NCBI GenBank assembly: GCA_036245805.1
Contig: BTRK01000006.1
Span: 40,428,901 to 40,492,900, forward strand
From: Pristionchus mayeri
Taxonomy: Eukaryota > Nematoda > Chromadorea > Rhabditida > Neodiplogasteridae
Direction of reading: 5' to 3'
Length of the DNA stretch: 64,000 bases
The position numbers were made by a program, and so were the translations under genes. Below, in pieces: positions 33,485 to 44,039 of the stretch. Position 1 is the stretch's first letter. Every line of letters starts with the position of its first letter. The notes beneath the pieces were generated by a model. The model did no database searches, was not told the DNA's origin, and worked only from the letters and a program-made list of their open reading frames with translations.

Positions 33485-34738
33485 TAACACGGATCTTCTG
33501 TAAGAATGCAGGAATGTCTGCCACCAGAAATAACTCATAGTGACGGATTTCGACGAAACTTAGTTTATGGATACTATTGGGGGTCCGAAGAAAGTACATC
33601 CCCTTGTTTTGGTCAATTTCGCAGATCGATTTTTTTGATCTACCCCTTTGGGATACGGTAATTCGGTCAAAATAGTATATGGAGTCCCGGACTCAATTTT
33701 GTTTTTGGTCGTATCTCAGTTCAAAATGATCGACTCGGGAAATAACACAGTGAATTCAAAAGCTCTCTACACGCCCGATTAAATGTTTGAAGTGGACCAT
33801 AACGTCAAAATCGCTCATTCTCAAGTTATTTGAGGTTTTCACTTTTGAAGAGAATCAGCACAATTCCTTAAACAATATTTGTCGAATAACTTGAGAACGA
33901 GCGATTTTGACGTTATGGTCCACTTCAAACATTTAATCGGGAATGTAGAGAGCTTTCGAATTCACTGTGTTAGTTCCCGAGTCGATCATTTTGAACTAAG
34001 ATACGACCAAAAACAAAAATTTTCTCGTTGTCGACGTCAACAGAAAAGTTTCTGGAAATAATTTTGCGGATTTTTTGAGCACCATGCCATCCTTGTAGCT
34101 CATCTGGGAGCTGATTTTTGGTAGGGCCGGGAGCAGATCCGGAAAATACCTAAAAGCCGGTTCTGAAAAAAACGGCCAACGCCAAAAGTTTTCTTGTCCC
34201 CAATATACTCCAGCATAAATTTCCCGAGGATACTGCTCAAAGTTGGGGCTCCTAGTTCTGCAGGGGGTCCGTTTTCGTGCAATCTCTCAGAAGACACGTG
34301 ATATACTATTTCGACATAACAGTAGGCGAGATATGAAAAATGATCAAAGTGCACCCCCACTAATTTCATTCCTAAAATCAAATGCAAAAATAATATCGAA
34401 GGGGAATGAAGAAAAAAATCGATAAAGGGAAAACATGTTTTTCAGCAAAAAGGCCCTGAAGCCGGCATTTCCGGTTAAGGGGATAGAAGAACAATTTTTA
34501 GGTCTCAAAATTCTGCTTCGAATGAGAAAGAAAAGCTCGCTGTACAATCAACATTGACCGAATTACCGTATCCCAAAGGGGTAGATCAAAAAAATCGATA
34601 ATCTGCGAAATTGACCAAAACAAGGGGATGTACTTTCTTCGGACCCCCAATACTATCCATAAACTAAGTTTCGTCGAAATCCGTGGCTATGAGTTATTTC
34701 TGGTGGCGAAATTGGCTCGTTTTCCTGCATTCTTACAG
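33485..34738. repeat. nested inverted repeats in the foldback loop
   Basis: Outer pair: 33485-33675 against 34555-34738, for example TTTGGGATACGGTAATTCGG against CCGAATTACCGTATCCCAAA. Inner pair: 33693-33835 against 33882-34025, for example AAAATCGCTCATTCTCAAGT against ACTTGAGAACGAGCGATTTT. The centre is about 45 nt. The middle segment 34030-34550 has no partner and no recognisable gene. Confidence 0.85.
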
Positions 34739-34949
34739 AATTCTGGATAGGCCTCGGTCCTATGTCCAAGGTCAGAAAGTTTGGCAAGCTGGAAAAATCT
34801 CTGTAAGAATAACGCCTGTTCGAAAAAGTATAATAAATATATAATGTTTCGATTGTCCTTGTATGAACAGTAATAATATAAACATTAACATTAATCTTCT
34901 TAAGATCACGCTTTAAAACATCTGACATGAAACATTTAAATTGATTTGG

Positions 34950-35575
34950 AACCTCTAATTTGACGAACCTCTAATTTGACGAACCTCTAAATTGACATGG
35001 GACCTCTAAATTTATATGATGCCTCTGCATCCTTTGGAACCTCTAAATTGAATTGGCCTCAAATGCCATTAGAAATGGAACCTCTAAATTGATTTGGAAC
35101 CTCTAATTTGACGAACCTCTAAATTGACATGGAACCTCTAAATTGAAACGGTGCCTCAGCACTCTTTGGAACCTCTAATTTGACGATGAAAATTTGGAAC
35201 CTCTAATTTGACGAACCTCCAAATTGACATGGAACCTCTAAATTGATTTCCAATCACAAAACTGGTTGGAACCTCTATTTTAATTTTTTGGAACCTCTAA
35301 ATTGATCGGACCTCTAAATTGACTTGGAACCTCTAATTTGTATGGACCTCTAAATTGACATGGAACCTCTAAATTGATTTCCAATCCCAAAACTGGTTGG
35401 AACCTCTATCTTGATTTTTTTGGAACCTATAAATTGATTTGGGACCTCTAATTTGACATGAACCTCTAATTTAATTTTTTTGGAACCTCTAAATTGATTT
35501 GGGACCTCTAATTTGACATGAACCTCTAATTTGATTTTTTTGGAACCTCTAATTTGATTTGGGACCTCTAAACTG
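34950..35575 (-). repeat. inverted satellite array
   Basis: Reverse-oriented units with the core TTGGAACCTCTAATTTGA, fewer and more diverged than in the left arm. The spacer TAGCTCGTC is mostly missing, which suggests it is the older or less homogenised side. Confidence 0.9.
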
Positions 35576-35970
35576 AGACAGAGCCGAAACTGCCAGGGGG
35601 TTTGCGAATGAGGCAGAGGAGGCGACTGCCAGAGGGCCTGAGGTCAAATGAAGGAGGAAGATCGGACGAAAACAGTCGAAATTGGGCTCAAATGGCGCAC
35701 TGTTTATAAGTTCTCTCAAAATTTTGATGTCGAAATTCGATAAAATAATAGATTTGGAATCCCCTTGTCACGGCGGTTCTACCCATGCATTTGCTAAGCT
35801 CGGGTATTTAGGCAGCGAGAAGTTGAATTTTTAATTTTTTAATTAGAAAATCGTAGCAAATGAACTGCACAGGCTTGTTCGTCATAAAATTCTACCCACA
35901 GAAAACTTGTTCGACTAATTTTAGCGCTCCATTGAGCCGTAGAAAGCCTGAAAATGTGAATTCGACGCAA
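35576..35970 (-). repeat. inverted foldback head region
   Basis: Reverse complement of the head unit, with several differences (for example CTTGTCACGGCGG where the left copies give CTCGTCACTGCGG in this orientation). Confidence 0.9.
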
Positions 35971-36129
35971 CGTCATCTGGAGCCAACGGATGGTTCATGT
36001 GCAAAATGAGTATGCCTATCGTCATCAGCACCCTCGAGAACCCCAAGTGACACGAAATCAGAGAATCGACTTTTTTTTCTGTGCCAAACATCACGCGATC
36101 CGCTCTATTTTTAGGCAAACGCTTTCATA

Positions 36130-36240
36130 TGTTGAGTTATTGTTCCATTTTATGCAGAGAAAATCCATTGTAAGTACTCCTCTTTATCGCGAAACAGAAT
36201 ATTTTATCTTGTGATAAAATAGTTTTCTCGCATATCAATT
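36130..36240 (+). repeat. repeat block with GTAAGTAC
   Basis: The stretch from TTGAGTTATTGTTCC through TTTATCTTGTGATAAAATAG recurs at 39117-39206 (there split by a mariner) and 54118-54240, with a shorter piece at 53806. It looks like an exon end with a GT donor followed by intron. Confidence 0.75.
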
Positions 36241-36347
36241 AAACTTTTTGTTTCACAAAAAGTTGTTAACATAAAAGTTGTCCGGAATAACTTTCCGATT
36301 GTACATATTTAAAAAAAAAAATATTTGCAGAAAAGTACAGTCGAAAT

Positions 36348-36431
36348 AGCAAAACAGCCAGGTCAAGTGAATGTCTATGGGAGGGTTTCTGATTGGTAAC
36401 CCATAGACTCCGGACCTTGACTGTTCTGTCA
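36348..36431 (+). ncRNA. conserved hairpin upstream of tRNA unit
   Basis: Intact stem and loop as in the 15989 copy; the right flank reads GGACCTTGACTG, allowing AAGGTC-type outer pairing. Confidence 0.4.
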
Positions 36432-36657
36432 TTCTCTCTCTTCCTCTCGCTGATATACTAGAGAGAATTCACGCGCTCTAGTCGCGCCGGGGAATAGACA
36501 AGCAGAAAAGGGAAGGAGGAATCGGAGGGAGGATTGATTGCACAATGTTGCTTCTCATTATTCTAGTTCACACCACTCTGACTGTTGCAAGCTGAATAAT
36601 AAGGTAGTCTCTAGAGTACAAAACGTTTGCAGTTATTTATTATGAGTTAAAATTGTA

Positions 36658-36729
36658 TGGAGGCATGGGGAATTGAACCCCAGCCCTCTCGCATGCTAAG
36701 CGAGCGCTCTATCACTGAGCTATGCCCCC
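36658..36729 (-). tRNA. tRNA-Ala (AGC)
   Basis: Full-length 72-nt minus-strand copy, with D-arm variant as at 4889 (CTCTATCACTGAGC on the plus strand). Acceptor, anticodon and T arm intact. Confidence 0.92.
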
Positions 36730-36955
36730 GTGACAGAAGTGCTGCTAATTACACACATTGTAATGGACAAATCAAAAATGTGAGAGCATTGAGAGTGAGA
36801 GCCAAGGGTGAGGAGAGAAAGGCGAGTGATCTTCAATTCTTTCTCAACCGGATTTCAAAAGTGAGACATGAGCCTTGATTAGGATAGCTTCTCTCATTAA
36901 ATTCCGCAATGAAAGTTTCCTATAAAATGGCAGAATATTAGGCTCCTCTCATGTC

Positions 36956-37028
36956 GGGGGCATAGCTCAGTGGTAGAGCGCTCGCTTAGCATGCGAGAGG
37001 GCTGGGGTTCAATTAACCCATGCCTCCA
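36956..37028 (+). pseudogene. tRNA-Ala with damaged T arm
   Basis: Consensus up to the T loop, then TTCAATTAACCCATGCCTCC instead of TTCAATTCCCCATGCCTCC: a one-base gain and lost pairing in the T stem. The B box is also altered (GGTTCAATTAA). Confidence 0.8.
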
Positions 37029-37531
37029 TAATATTTGATATATTTTTCGAAATATTTTTGTTTCCACGATTGAGAGAGTGATTCGGGGAAAAGAGATTAA
37101 AAAAGCGAAAATGCTAGAAATGAAGTTTTATTTGCTCAGCGTTTCGACGTTTAATCTCTTCCGGCATCCACATCGATTTTAAAGGATTTTGATTGCTTGA
37201 TGTTTGATTTTTGAAAGGCATTCGAAGGAGGAAAAGACAGAACATCAAATACTTTTCATTCCCCAGCAACTTGCACAAAGCTGACTAGGGTTTCGCATTC
37301 TCATTACAATTTATTATAACCAGTTAAAAAAGGTAAAGGTAAATCCGGGAAAAGGGTAAAGGTACATCCCGTCTTCGAGACTGGGCTCGCGGGACAACAC
37401 TGTTCGGCCAGTATCATTTTGGGCGGATTCAGTCTGGAGTGCCAACCAGACCTATTTACCTGCGTGATCTAGTCACGACTACCAATTCCCCATCCCAAAC
37501 GGTAGGCGCCTTGGTGGGGCGGAGACGGTGT

Positions 37532-37601
37532 CTCGACCGGGAATCGAACCCGGGTGGGATAAAATGGTAGGGCGCGCCATAGACCACTACACCACTCGCT
37601 G
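37532..37601 (-). repeat. tRNA-like sequence (SINE or pseudogene)
   Basis: On the minus strand: GAGTGGTGTAGTGGTCTA (A-box-like) and CCGGGTTCGATTCCCGG (perfect B box and T arm). It resembles tRNA-Glu-type sequence, but the anticodon arm and acceptor stem do not pair. Probably a tRNA-derived repeat. Confidence 0.55.
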
Positions 37602-37610
37602 GGTGTTTTT

Positions 37611-37660
37611 CAGTGGCTGCTGCATCCATCCGTACCCTCACGCCGGCCGACGTTTTTAAA
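37611..37660 (+). pseudogene. relic of GT49 exon 2
   Basis: GCTGCTGCATCCATCCGTAC then CTCACGCCGGCCG matches GT49 exon 2 near 19264 (GGTTACTGCATCCATCCCTA then TCTTCACGCTGGCCG) at most positions. It is isolated and out of order relative to exon 1, which lies to its right. Confidence 0.45.
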
Positions 37661-37727
37661 GTAAAAATGAAAATCGATAAACGGATGCTTCGCCATTATC
37701 TTGCATATCTTGTATTATATTGTATGT

Positions 37728-38213
37728 TCATCGGCTCCCAGAGGAAGCTTTGCAGCTTCCTGCAAATTCAACGTAAAACTTGCGACTGACGGAAATTTTA
37801 TTAAAATTGAAAAAATGAAAGGAATGTTTCTGCTCCTGGTCTATGCCAGCCACACAAATGAACAAGATCTCTTTGCACAGTGTCTCCGATATCATTTCTC
37901 TGATTCTCACGCAGAGCGGCATAAAATGTTTGAAATTCAGGGTTTTCACAGCTGTCTCAAAAAGATCAGAGCATATATCTCCTTTCGCTAGTCTTTCGTA
38001 TCGAGCATCTGTACCAAATTCCGGCAGTGCGCTGTAGCGCTCTCCTAATTTCAATACAAGGAAAGGCTGCGGGATTAGGCTGGCGTTTTTGAAGAACTGA
38101 ACCAGAAGATGAGGTATCTTTTCTTGAACATGTTGGAAATATCTACAGAATAAGACATGCATAAGTAGATCACTAGCTCTGATTATGCTCCTGGCGATTG
38201 TTGTGTACGGCAC
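37728..38213 (-). other. second copy of the conserved minus-strand frame
   Basis: 161-residue frame matching the one at 18533-19003 with scattered replacements (LLMHVLF for LLLHLLF, VQFF for VEFF). Its C-terminal end differs because of a small frame change. Function unknown. Confidence 0.25.
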
Positions 38214-38265
38214 TTGCTCTGTTCTGCTGCTTATTCGATTGTCGGGGGCGCCTGTCTATTTCGCG
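38185..38265 (+). pseudogene. orphan copy of GT49 exon 1
   Basis: Identical to GT49 exon 1 (signal-anchor MLLAIVVYGTCSVLLLIRLS) with its GTGAGTGACG donor and start of intron 1, but followed by unrelated sequence from about 38362. The rest of the gene is missing. Confidence 0.75.
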
Positions 38266-38448
38266 GTGAGTGACGTCATCATCACCATCATCATTTTGTC
38301 CTTCGACGTGGATAAAATTATGATGATGATGATGATGAGCAGTGAAGAAGTTAATTGTGCTTGTGCCACTGGCAAAGTTTTCGAGCCAAGGATTCTTATG
38401 TAGGAGCCGCTTCGCATGAAATGACTTTCTTCATTATGCATGATCGGA

Positions 38449-38700
38449 TTAAAGGAGGAGTAAAGGCAAACGCGCGCCCAGTTGAAATATGTTTCAATTA
38501 GATGGGAACTCGCTTCAAGTCGCGCGCTTTCTCGCTCGTTGCCTGAACTTTCCCTGATTTAGCTCCCCACCAACTACCGATAGCTCTGTTCGTAATGGAG
38601 ATATAAATTTGAAAATTTCGGAGCTTCTTATCGTTGGGGAGATCTAGGCCGTACATATGAAAGCTTCAAAAATTGAATTTTGCCTTTGCTCCTCCTTTAA
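38449..38700 (+). mobile_element. TTAA-flanked MITE, family 1
   Basis: 252 bp with TTAA borders and AGGAGGAGTAAAGGCAAA / TTTGCCTTTGCTCCTCCT termini. Almost identical to 53128-53379 because the surrounding block is duplicated. Confidence 0.8.
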
Positions 38701-38977
38701 TCGGCGAAAGAGAGCACGTAAAATGAAAACAGTCATTGCGTAGCCAACCGTCAGACTTATGACTACCGTATACCCAAACACCATGGTTCATTTTGTCAAA
38801 TCACAGAAAGTTCAAATGCACCCTGCGCACCACCCACCACACCACGCAACGTGGAGTGTTTTACTAAATCCTTGTGCATGCCTGAGTGACCCCCGAAGTC
38901 TTGTTGTGAGTTGAAAGAGAGACGATCACTACTCTATCATCTTCTCGTGATTCGCAATAAATGGCTCTACAAATTCT

Positions 38978-39158
38978 ATGCGCTCGCCGTTCATTCCGCT
39001 GAGAGCGCACGTAGGACGGAGAGAAGTTTTTTTTGCGAACCATCCTTATTCTAATGACCTCGCGACTCTCGTGAAATATCCAGATTATTTTTTGGATATT
39101 AAAGGACATTTGCATATTGAGTTATTCTTCCATTTTATGCAGAGAAAATACATGGTAA
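38978..39158 (+). other. exon-like segment, family unknown
   Basis: Open frame starting MRSPFIPLRAHVGRREVFFA and continuing NHPYSNDLATLVKYPDYFLD, then HIELFFHFMQRKYM, ending at a good GTAAGTAC donor. The composition is protein-like, and the same segment lies in a second block at 53.69 kb with a stop in it. No domain recognised. Confidence 0.35.
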
Positions 39159-39206
39159 GTACCCCTCTTTATCGCGAAACAGAATATTTTATCTTGTGAA
39201 TAAAAA

Positions 39207-40446
39207 TTAGGGTGTCCGGAAAGTTCGTTCATGCCTTTGTAAAAACTCAGTTTGTGATCGAATTTCGCAATCACGCAATGTTATTTGTCAACAAAGTATT
39301 GCATCATCCTGACGCTAAGTGGTGAGAGGATTGAATCAATCGCTTAGTTTCTACATCGATTTTCGTGATGGAGACTCACCTTTACCTCCGCGCAGTCTTG
39401 CTACATTATCACCGCCTTGGCCAGTCGGTGAGACAGGCCCATTCAGCCCTTGCCCAATCTGAAGATGACGATGCCCCCTCCCTTCATTTCTGCCAGAAGT
39501 GGTTCTCTCGCTTCAAGAACGGAGACTATAGTCTCGAAGATCACCCCCGTTCTGGACGCCCTCCGACCCTTGATCAGTCTCTTGTCCTCAGCACTCTGAA
39601 GAGGAAGCCCAAAGAAAGTGTGCGCGATTTGAAGAGAGAGACTGGCACTCCTAAATCGACGGTTCCGATATCCTCCATCGAGTGGGAAAAAAGCCCAAGC
39701 TCCCACAAGTGGTTCCCCATGATCTCTCTCCGGCACAGCTGAAAAACCGTGTCGAGATCTGTCATGAATTGCTCCATCGCTGATCAAATCTTGGATGGGT
39801 CAATTCAATTGTTGCCACAGATGAGAAGTGGATCGCCTACGATAACCCTGAGAGGAAACTACAATGGGTCGATGCGGATAAGAAGCCCAAGCCAGTCCCG
39901 AAGAAGGAAGAGCATGGAAAGAAGGAACTCCTCTGCTTTTTCTTCTCCGTGCTCGGTCCGATCTACTGGGAGATCCTGTCCCCTGGCACCAACATCACTG
40001 CCGACCTCTTCTCCAAACAACTGGAAGAAGTCGCCCACAGAACCCCTCCCAGTCTTGTGAGCGAGGGCAAAATCCATCTTCTGATGGACAATGCTCGCCC
40101 TCATCGCGCGAAATTGACTCAGAAGAAAATGGACGAGCTGGATATCGAGAGGATTCCCCACCCACCGTATTCACCGGACCTCTCTCCTTGTGACTTCCAC
40201 TGTTTCCGCTCTCTCTCTAACTTCTGCAAGGGGAAGAAGTTCAAAGATCGAGATCAAGTTGTGAGGGCTTTCGTGGAATGGATGATCTCGAGGACTCCCG
40301 ATTTCTGGGAGAGAGGAATCGCTACTCTGCCCGATCGCTGGAAGGAAGTGAGGAGAAACATGGGAGCATACATTGATCACTGAGAATTGTAAAGTATTGA
40401 ATAAAAAATAAAAACAAAAAATGAACGAACTTTCCGGACACCCTAA
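39207..40446 (+). mobile_element. mariner-type element 2
   Basis: Terminal inverted repeats TTAGGGTGTCCGGAAAGTTC / GAACTTTCCGGACACCCTAA at 39207 and 40446, about 1.24 kb, near full length. Inserted in the repeat block that is uninterrupted at 36130-36240 (TGTGATAAAATAGTTTTC). Confidence 0.92.
39368..40383 (+). pseudogene. mariner transposase, frameshifted
   Basis: Starts METHLYLRAVLLHYHRLGQS. It has the paired helix-turn-helix region with HFCQKWFSRFKNGDYSLEDH and RSGRPPTLDQS, the first catalytic aspartate in TDEKWIAYDNPE, the second in LLMDNARPHRAK, and the third in PPYSPDLSPCDFHCF, spaced as in mariner D,D34D transposases; it ends RRNMGAYIDH. The frame is broken at least twice between about 39,660 and 39,800, so no continuous transposase can be made. 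The terminal repeats look intact, so movement by an enzyme from elsewhere is conceivable. Confidence 0.88.
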
Positions 40447-40514
40447 TAGTTTTCTCGCATATCAATTGAACTTTTTGTTTCACAAAAAGTTGTTTCAACA
40501 TAAAGCGGAGAGAG

Positions 40515-42425
40515 GTCAGCGGCGGTAGGATTCAAGTTTGTCCGATCCCGCTATAATTTTGGTTGTAAGTACTTTGGATGATGCTCTTTCAAACTGCGTC
40601 GTCAGAATATTGATATTGGTCGTCATCGTCGAGATTCAGAAGGCCAAACTTGGCACTATCATTTTTCGACACTCTAATCGCGCTCACTTAAATGATCACA
40701 AATCCGTTTAAAATTAAGATAGAAGGTCGTTCTGTTTTTCCAAAGAAAGCTACCATCATGCTCTACAACTTTTATGTTGACGACCTCATTCGTTGTGCAC
40801 GTCCTGGTTCGGGGTGGTTGGGTTCACTAAAAATGACTGTTCTCTAAAAATCGGAAAAACGTATTGGGGTCTAGTGCGAAATTGATAGTGCCTATGGGTG
40901 GCTATCTTGTGCCCAAAAATCAGGCAAATCGAGAGGGGGAAAAAAGTGCGCTAACTTTTTGTAAGGTGACCCCGAAATCGGTCCTTGACAGCAATACTTC
41001 CCGAGCTGTAATTTGCCACTATTGGGTGCAAATACATTCAAAAACATCAAAAACAACATTATAACTTGTTTCCCCAATAGCTATACCACTTTCATTGGTC
41101 AAAAATTACAGTATGGCCTAAAATACAAAAATCGATATTTTAGTCCTCAACAACCTATGGGATGGGTGCTACTGCTATAAATCGGTTGCAAGTAATGTAG
41201 GAACATCCCTTGAAACGTCTCAAAGAACGTGGGCACGTATAAATACGGAATTTCTTCGACGGAATTCCAGGAAAGGCACAAAAGAGTACATCCGTTCAAA
41301 ATTGGCCTTTGAACCTGAGCATGGGCTTGAAATGTAGATAATAACGAGCTAAACATTTCATCCGTTGAAAGTGAGTCTCTATCTTTTCGTTGAAGCGATC
41401 TACAGAGCCTAGAAGTTCGCCAGAAACGGCCTTGAATCCCCCGAGAGCGCGCGTTCTAACCGTCTGGCGCTCACGCCGCCTGACCTCTCTCTCCCTCCTC
41501 TCCAATTAGCGCTCTCCCGGGCGCGTTTCCCGGCTCTGTAGATCGCTTCAACGAAAAGATAAAGACTCACTTTCAACAGATGAAATGTTTAGCTCGTTAT
41601 TATCTACATTTCAGGCCCATCATCAGGTTCAAAGGCCAATTTTGAACGGATTTACACTTTTGTGCCTTTCCTGGAATTCCGTCGATGAAATTCCGTATTT
41701 ACACGTGTCCACGTTCTTGGAGACGTTTCAAGGGATGTTCCTACATTACTTGCAACCGATTTATAGTAGTAGCACCCATCCCATAAGTTTTTGGAGGGTC
41801 AAAATATCGATTTTTGAATTTGAGGTCCTACCGTAATTTTGGCCAATGAAAGTGGTATAGCTATTGGGGAAACAAGTTATAATGTTATTTTTGATGTTTT
41901 TGAATGTATTTGCACCCAATAGTGGCAAATTACAGCTCTGGAAGTATTGCTGTCAAGGACCGATTTCGGGGTCACCTTACAAAAAGTTAGCGCACTTTTT
42001 TCCCCCTCTCGATTAGCCTGATTTTCGGGCACAAGATAGCCACCCATAGGCACTATCAATTTCGCACTAGACCCCAATACGTTTTTCAGATTTTTAGAGA
42101 ACAGTCATTTTTAGTGAACCCAACCACCCCGAACCAGGACGTGCACAACGAATGAGGTCGTCAACATAAAAGTTGTAGAGCATGATGGTAGCTTTCTTTG
42201 GAAAAAAGGACGACCTTCTATCTTAATTTTAAACGGATTTATGATCATTTAAGTGAGCGCGATTAGAGTGTCGAAAAATGATAGTGCCAAGTTTGGCCTT
42301 CTGAATCTCGACGATGACGACCGATATCAATATTCTGACGACGCAGTTTGAAAGAGCATCATCCAAAATAAAATTTCAGCCAGATAGGACAAATTTGAAA
42401 TTCTCCGCCGCTAACCCCCCTAAAA
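40515..42425. mobile_element. foldback element, family 2 (about 0.9 kb arms)
   Basis: Long inverted repeat: 40515-41409 against 41532-42425 (paired coordinates sum to about 82941), loop 122 bp. Arms are close but not identical (GTGCCCAAAAAT against GTGCCCGAAAAT). No coding domain; the open frames are mirror shadows. Arm pieces also occur at 27137-27415 and 56541-56700. Confidence 0.85.
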
Positions 42426-43356
42426 TGGTCGATTCTCTCGCGATTCCTCTCATATGCTACATTGTACAATACTATGTTTTCTTCGATATAACTTTGCATC
42501 ACTTCTTTCTTACATTGTACTATGTGTTCTGCGATATAACTTTTGATCAATTTTTTCTTTCATAACTTCCTCAGTTCTACAATTCTTTACAGATCTACCT
42601 ACACACGAGTAGGTCATTCTTCATTGAACGATATACTACACAATTGACTCCATCCACACTCTGGAACTTCCGTCTGAAGACGAGTGCTGGACAGCGGTTC
42701 TCCATCACAAATTCAAGAATAAGACAATTCTCCATACAAACGTTTGTACCTGATTTCGATACCCTTGAACAAAGTAGGGGATGGTGCAACGTGAAAATGA
42801 AGAACACCATTGGATTCAATGCCGTCGGCATTGAGCCTTCGGCCCAGCCGCGTCAACTTCCGTATTACAGTTATGCATATTAGGAGCATCATGTTTTTTT
42901 ATTCAACATTACTGTAACATTACATTACAGCATTACTGTTTTTTTTTTCAATTGTAGATAAAGACAATAAAAAGACGTTAGACATGAGTCCGCAGCATGA
43001 GGTGTAGAGGGAATGAAATCAGGGCTCTTCCATTGCACTGGGTATCGATGGGGCGACAATATCGTAGATAAAGGTAATTAAGCCATTGGGCACTGCCCAT
43101 CTTTAGGGACACACCAACTAGCGATCTCACTACCATATCAACCTGACTATTCTCCCATATAAATAAAAGTATGAAGAGCAGGGGTTCTCTCTCTGTGTAG
43201 AAATTATGGAGAAAAGATCTACCAACGAAAGATAAGGCAACACCTTTGCACATTTGACCAGTGCTCGGTTCTATTGTGCAAACTTATCATTGATAAGGGA
43301 AAATAAGAAGAATGAAAGAACACATTTTACCAAATGATATTCAGATATGATAAAAT
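42426..43356. repeat. diverged duplicated repeat block
   Basis: Shares segments with 44,570-45,500 and 54,540-55,560 (for example TTCCTCAGTTCTACAATTCT and ACACTCGAGTAG-like sequence), but with many changes. No gene recognised; frames such as 42644-42883 are repeat shadows. Confidence 0.6.
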
Positions 43357-43440
43357 AGCAAAACAGCCAGGTCAAGTGAATGTCTATGGGAGGGTTTCTG
43401 ATTGGTAACCCATAGACTCCGGACCTTGACTGTTCTGTCA
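43357..43440 (+). ncRNA. conserved hairpin upstream of tRNA unit
   Basis: Intact copy, same stem and loop as at 36348. About 218 nt upstream of the minus-strand tRNA remnant. Confidence 0.4.
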
Positions 43441-43657
43441 TCGTCTCTCTTCTTCTCGCTGAGATACTAGAGAGAATGAGCGCACTCTACTCGCGCCGGG
43501 GAAGAGACGAGCAGATAAGAAAAAAGAGGGTTGACGGAGGGATGGATTGCACAACGTTACATTCTACTCCCTATTCTGGTTGATTTCACAGTTGTTATCG
43601 GAATAAAAAGGTCTCTAAAGTGCAAAGCATTCGATTTCTTGAAAATACAAAAGATTA

Positions 43658-43724
43658 TGGAGGCATGGGGAATTGAACCCCAGCCCTCTGCTAAGCGAGC
43701 GCTCTACCACTGAGCTATGCCCCC
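43658..43724 (-). pseudogene. tRNA-Ala with anticodon-arm deletion
   Basis: 67 nt instead of 72: five bases (CGCAT on the plus strand) are missing from the 3' side of the anticodon stem and loop. The rest matches the consensus. Confidence 0.85.
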
Positions 43725-43928
43725 GTGATGGAGGGAACTGCTAATTACACATTTTAATGGGCAAATCAAGAATTTCGCTTAGCATTGGAAGTGAGAACAT
43801 AGGGTAGAGAGAGAGAAAGGGCGAGTGATATCCCCGTCCTTTCATAACGGGATTTATAAAGAGAAATTTGACCTGGATAAGGATAGCTTGTCTCATAAAA
43901 TGGCAGAATATTAGGCTCCACTCATGTC

Positions 43929-44000
43929 GGGGGCATAGCTCAGTGGTAGAGCGCTCGCTTAGCATGCGAGAGGGCTGGGGTTCAATTCCCCATGCCTCCA
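43929..44000 (+). tRNA. tRNA-Ala (AGC)
   Basis: Consensus 72-nt copy with all arms intact. Confidence 0.95.
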
Positions 44001-44039
44001 TAACGTTTTTTTTTTAATATTTTGCTTTCACGATTTCCC

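Larger units (their letters stand above)
27416..36120. mobile_element. giant foldback structure with satellite arms
   Basis: The outermost sequence GCGTTTGCCTAAGAACCGAA (27413) faces an inverted, diverged copy ending TTTTTAGGCAAACGC near 36121. About 140 bp of terminal repeat on each side is followed by a 400-bp head region and then satellite arrays. The left side has four head-plus-array blocks (27556-33458); the right side has one short inverted array (34950-35575) and one inverted head (35576-35970). The loop 33459-34949 holds two further nested inverted repeats. No transposase or other domain-bearing open frame was seen, so it would be non-autonomous. Similar organisation is known for Drosophila foldback elements, but no homology is claimed. 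Confidence 0.75.
37110..37725 (+). repeat. partial duplicate of the 17.0-18.1 kb region
   Basis: Shares TTTATTTGCTCAGCGTTTCG, TTTAATCTCTTCCGGCATCC and GATAAACGGATGCTTCGC with 17,050-18,080, but is much shorter and lacks the MITE and most of the LINE piece. Confidence 0.75.

Noticed and set aside
39207..40446. Active autonomous mariner
   Set aside because: Transposase frame is broken between 39,660 and 39,800.
40864..42077. Paired open frames of 66-83 residues in the foldback arms
   Set aside because: They are mirror images caused by the inverted repeat and have no domain features.
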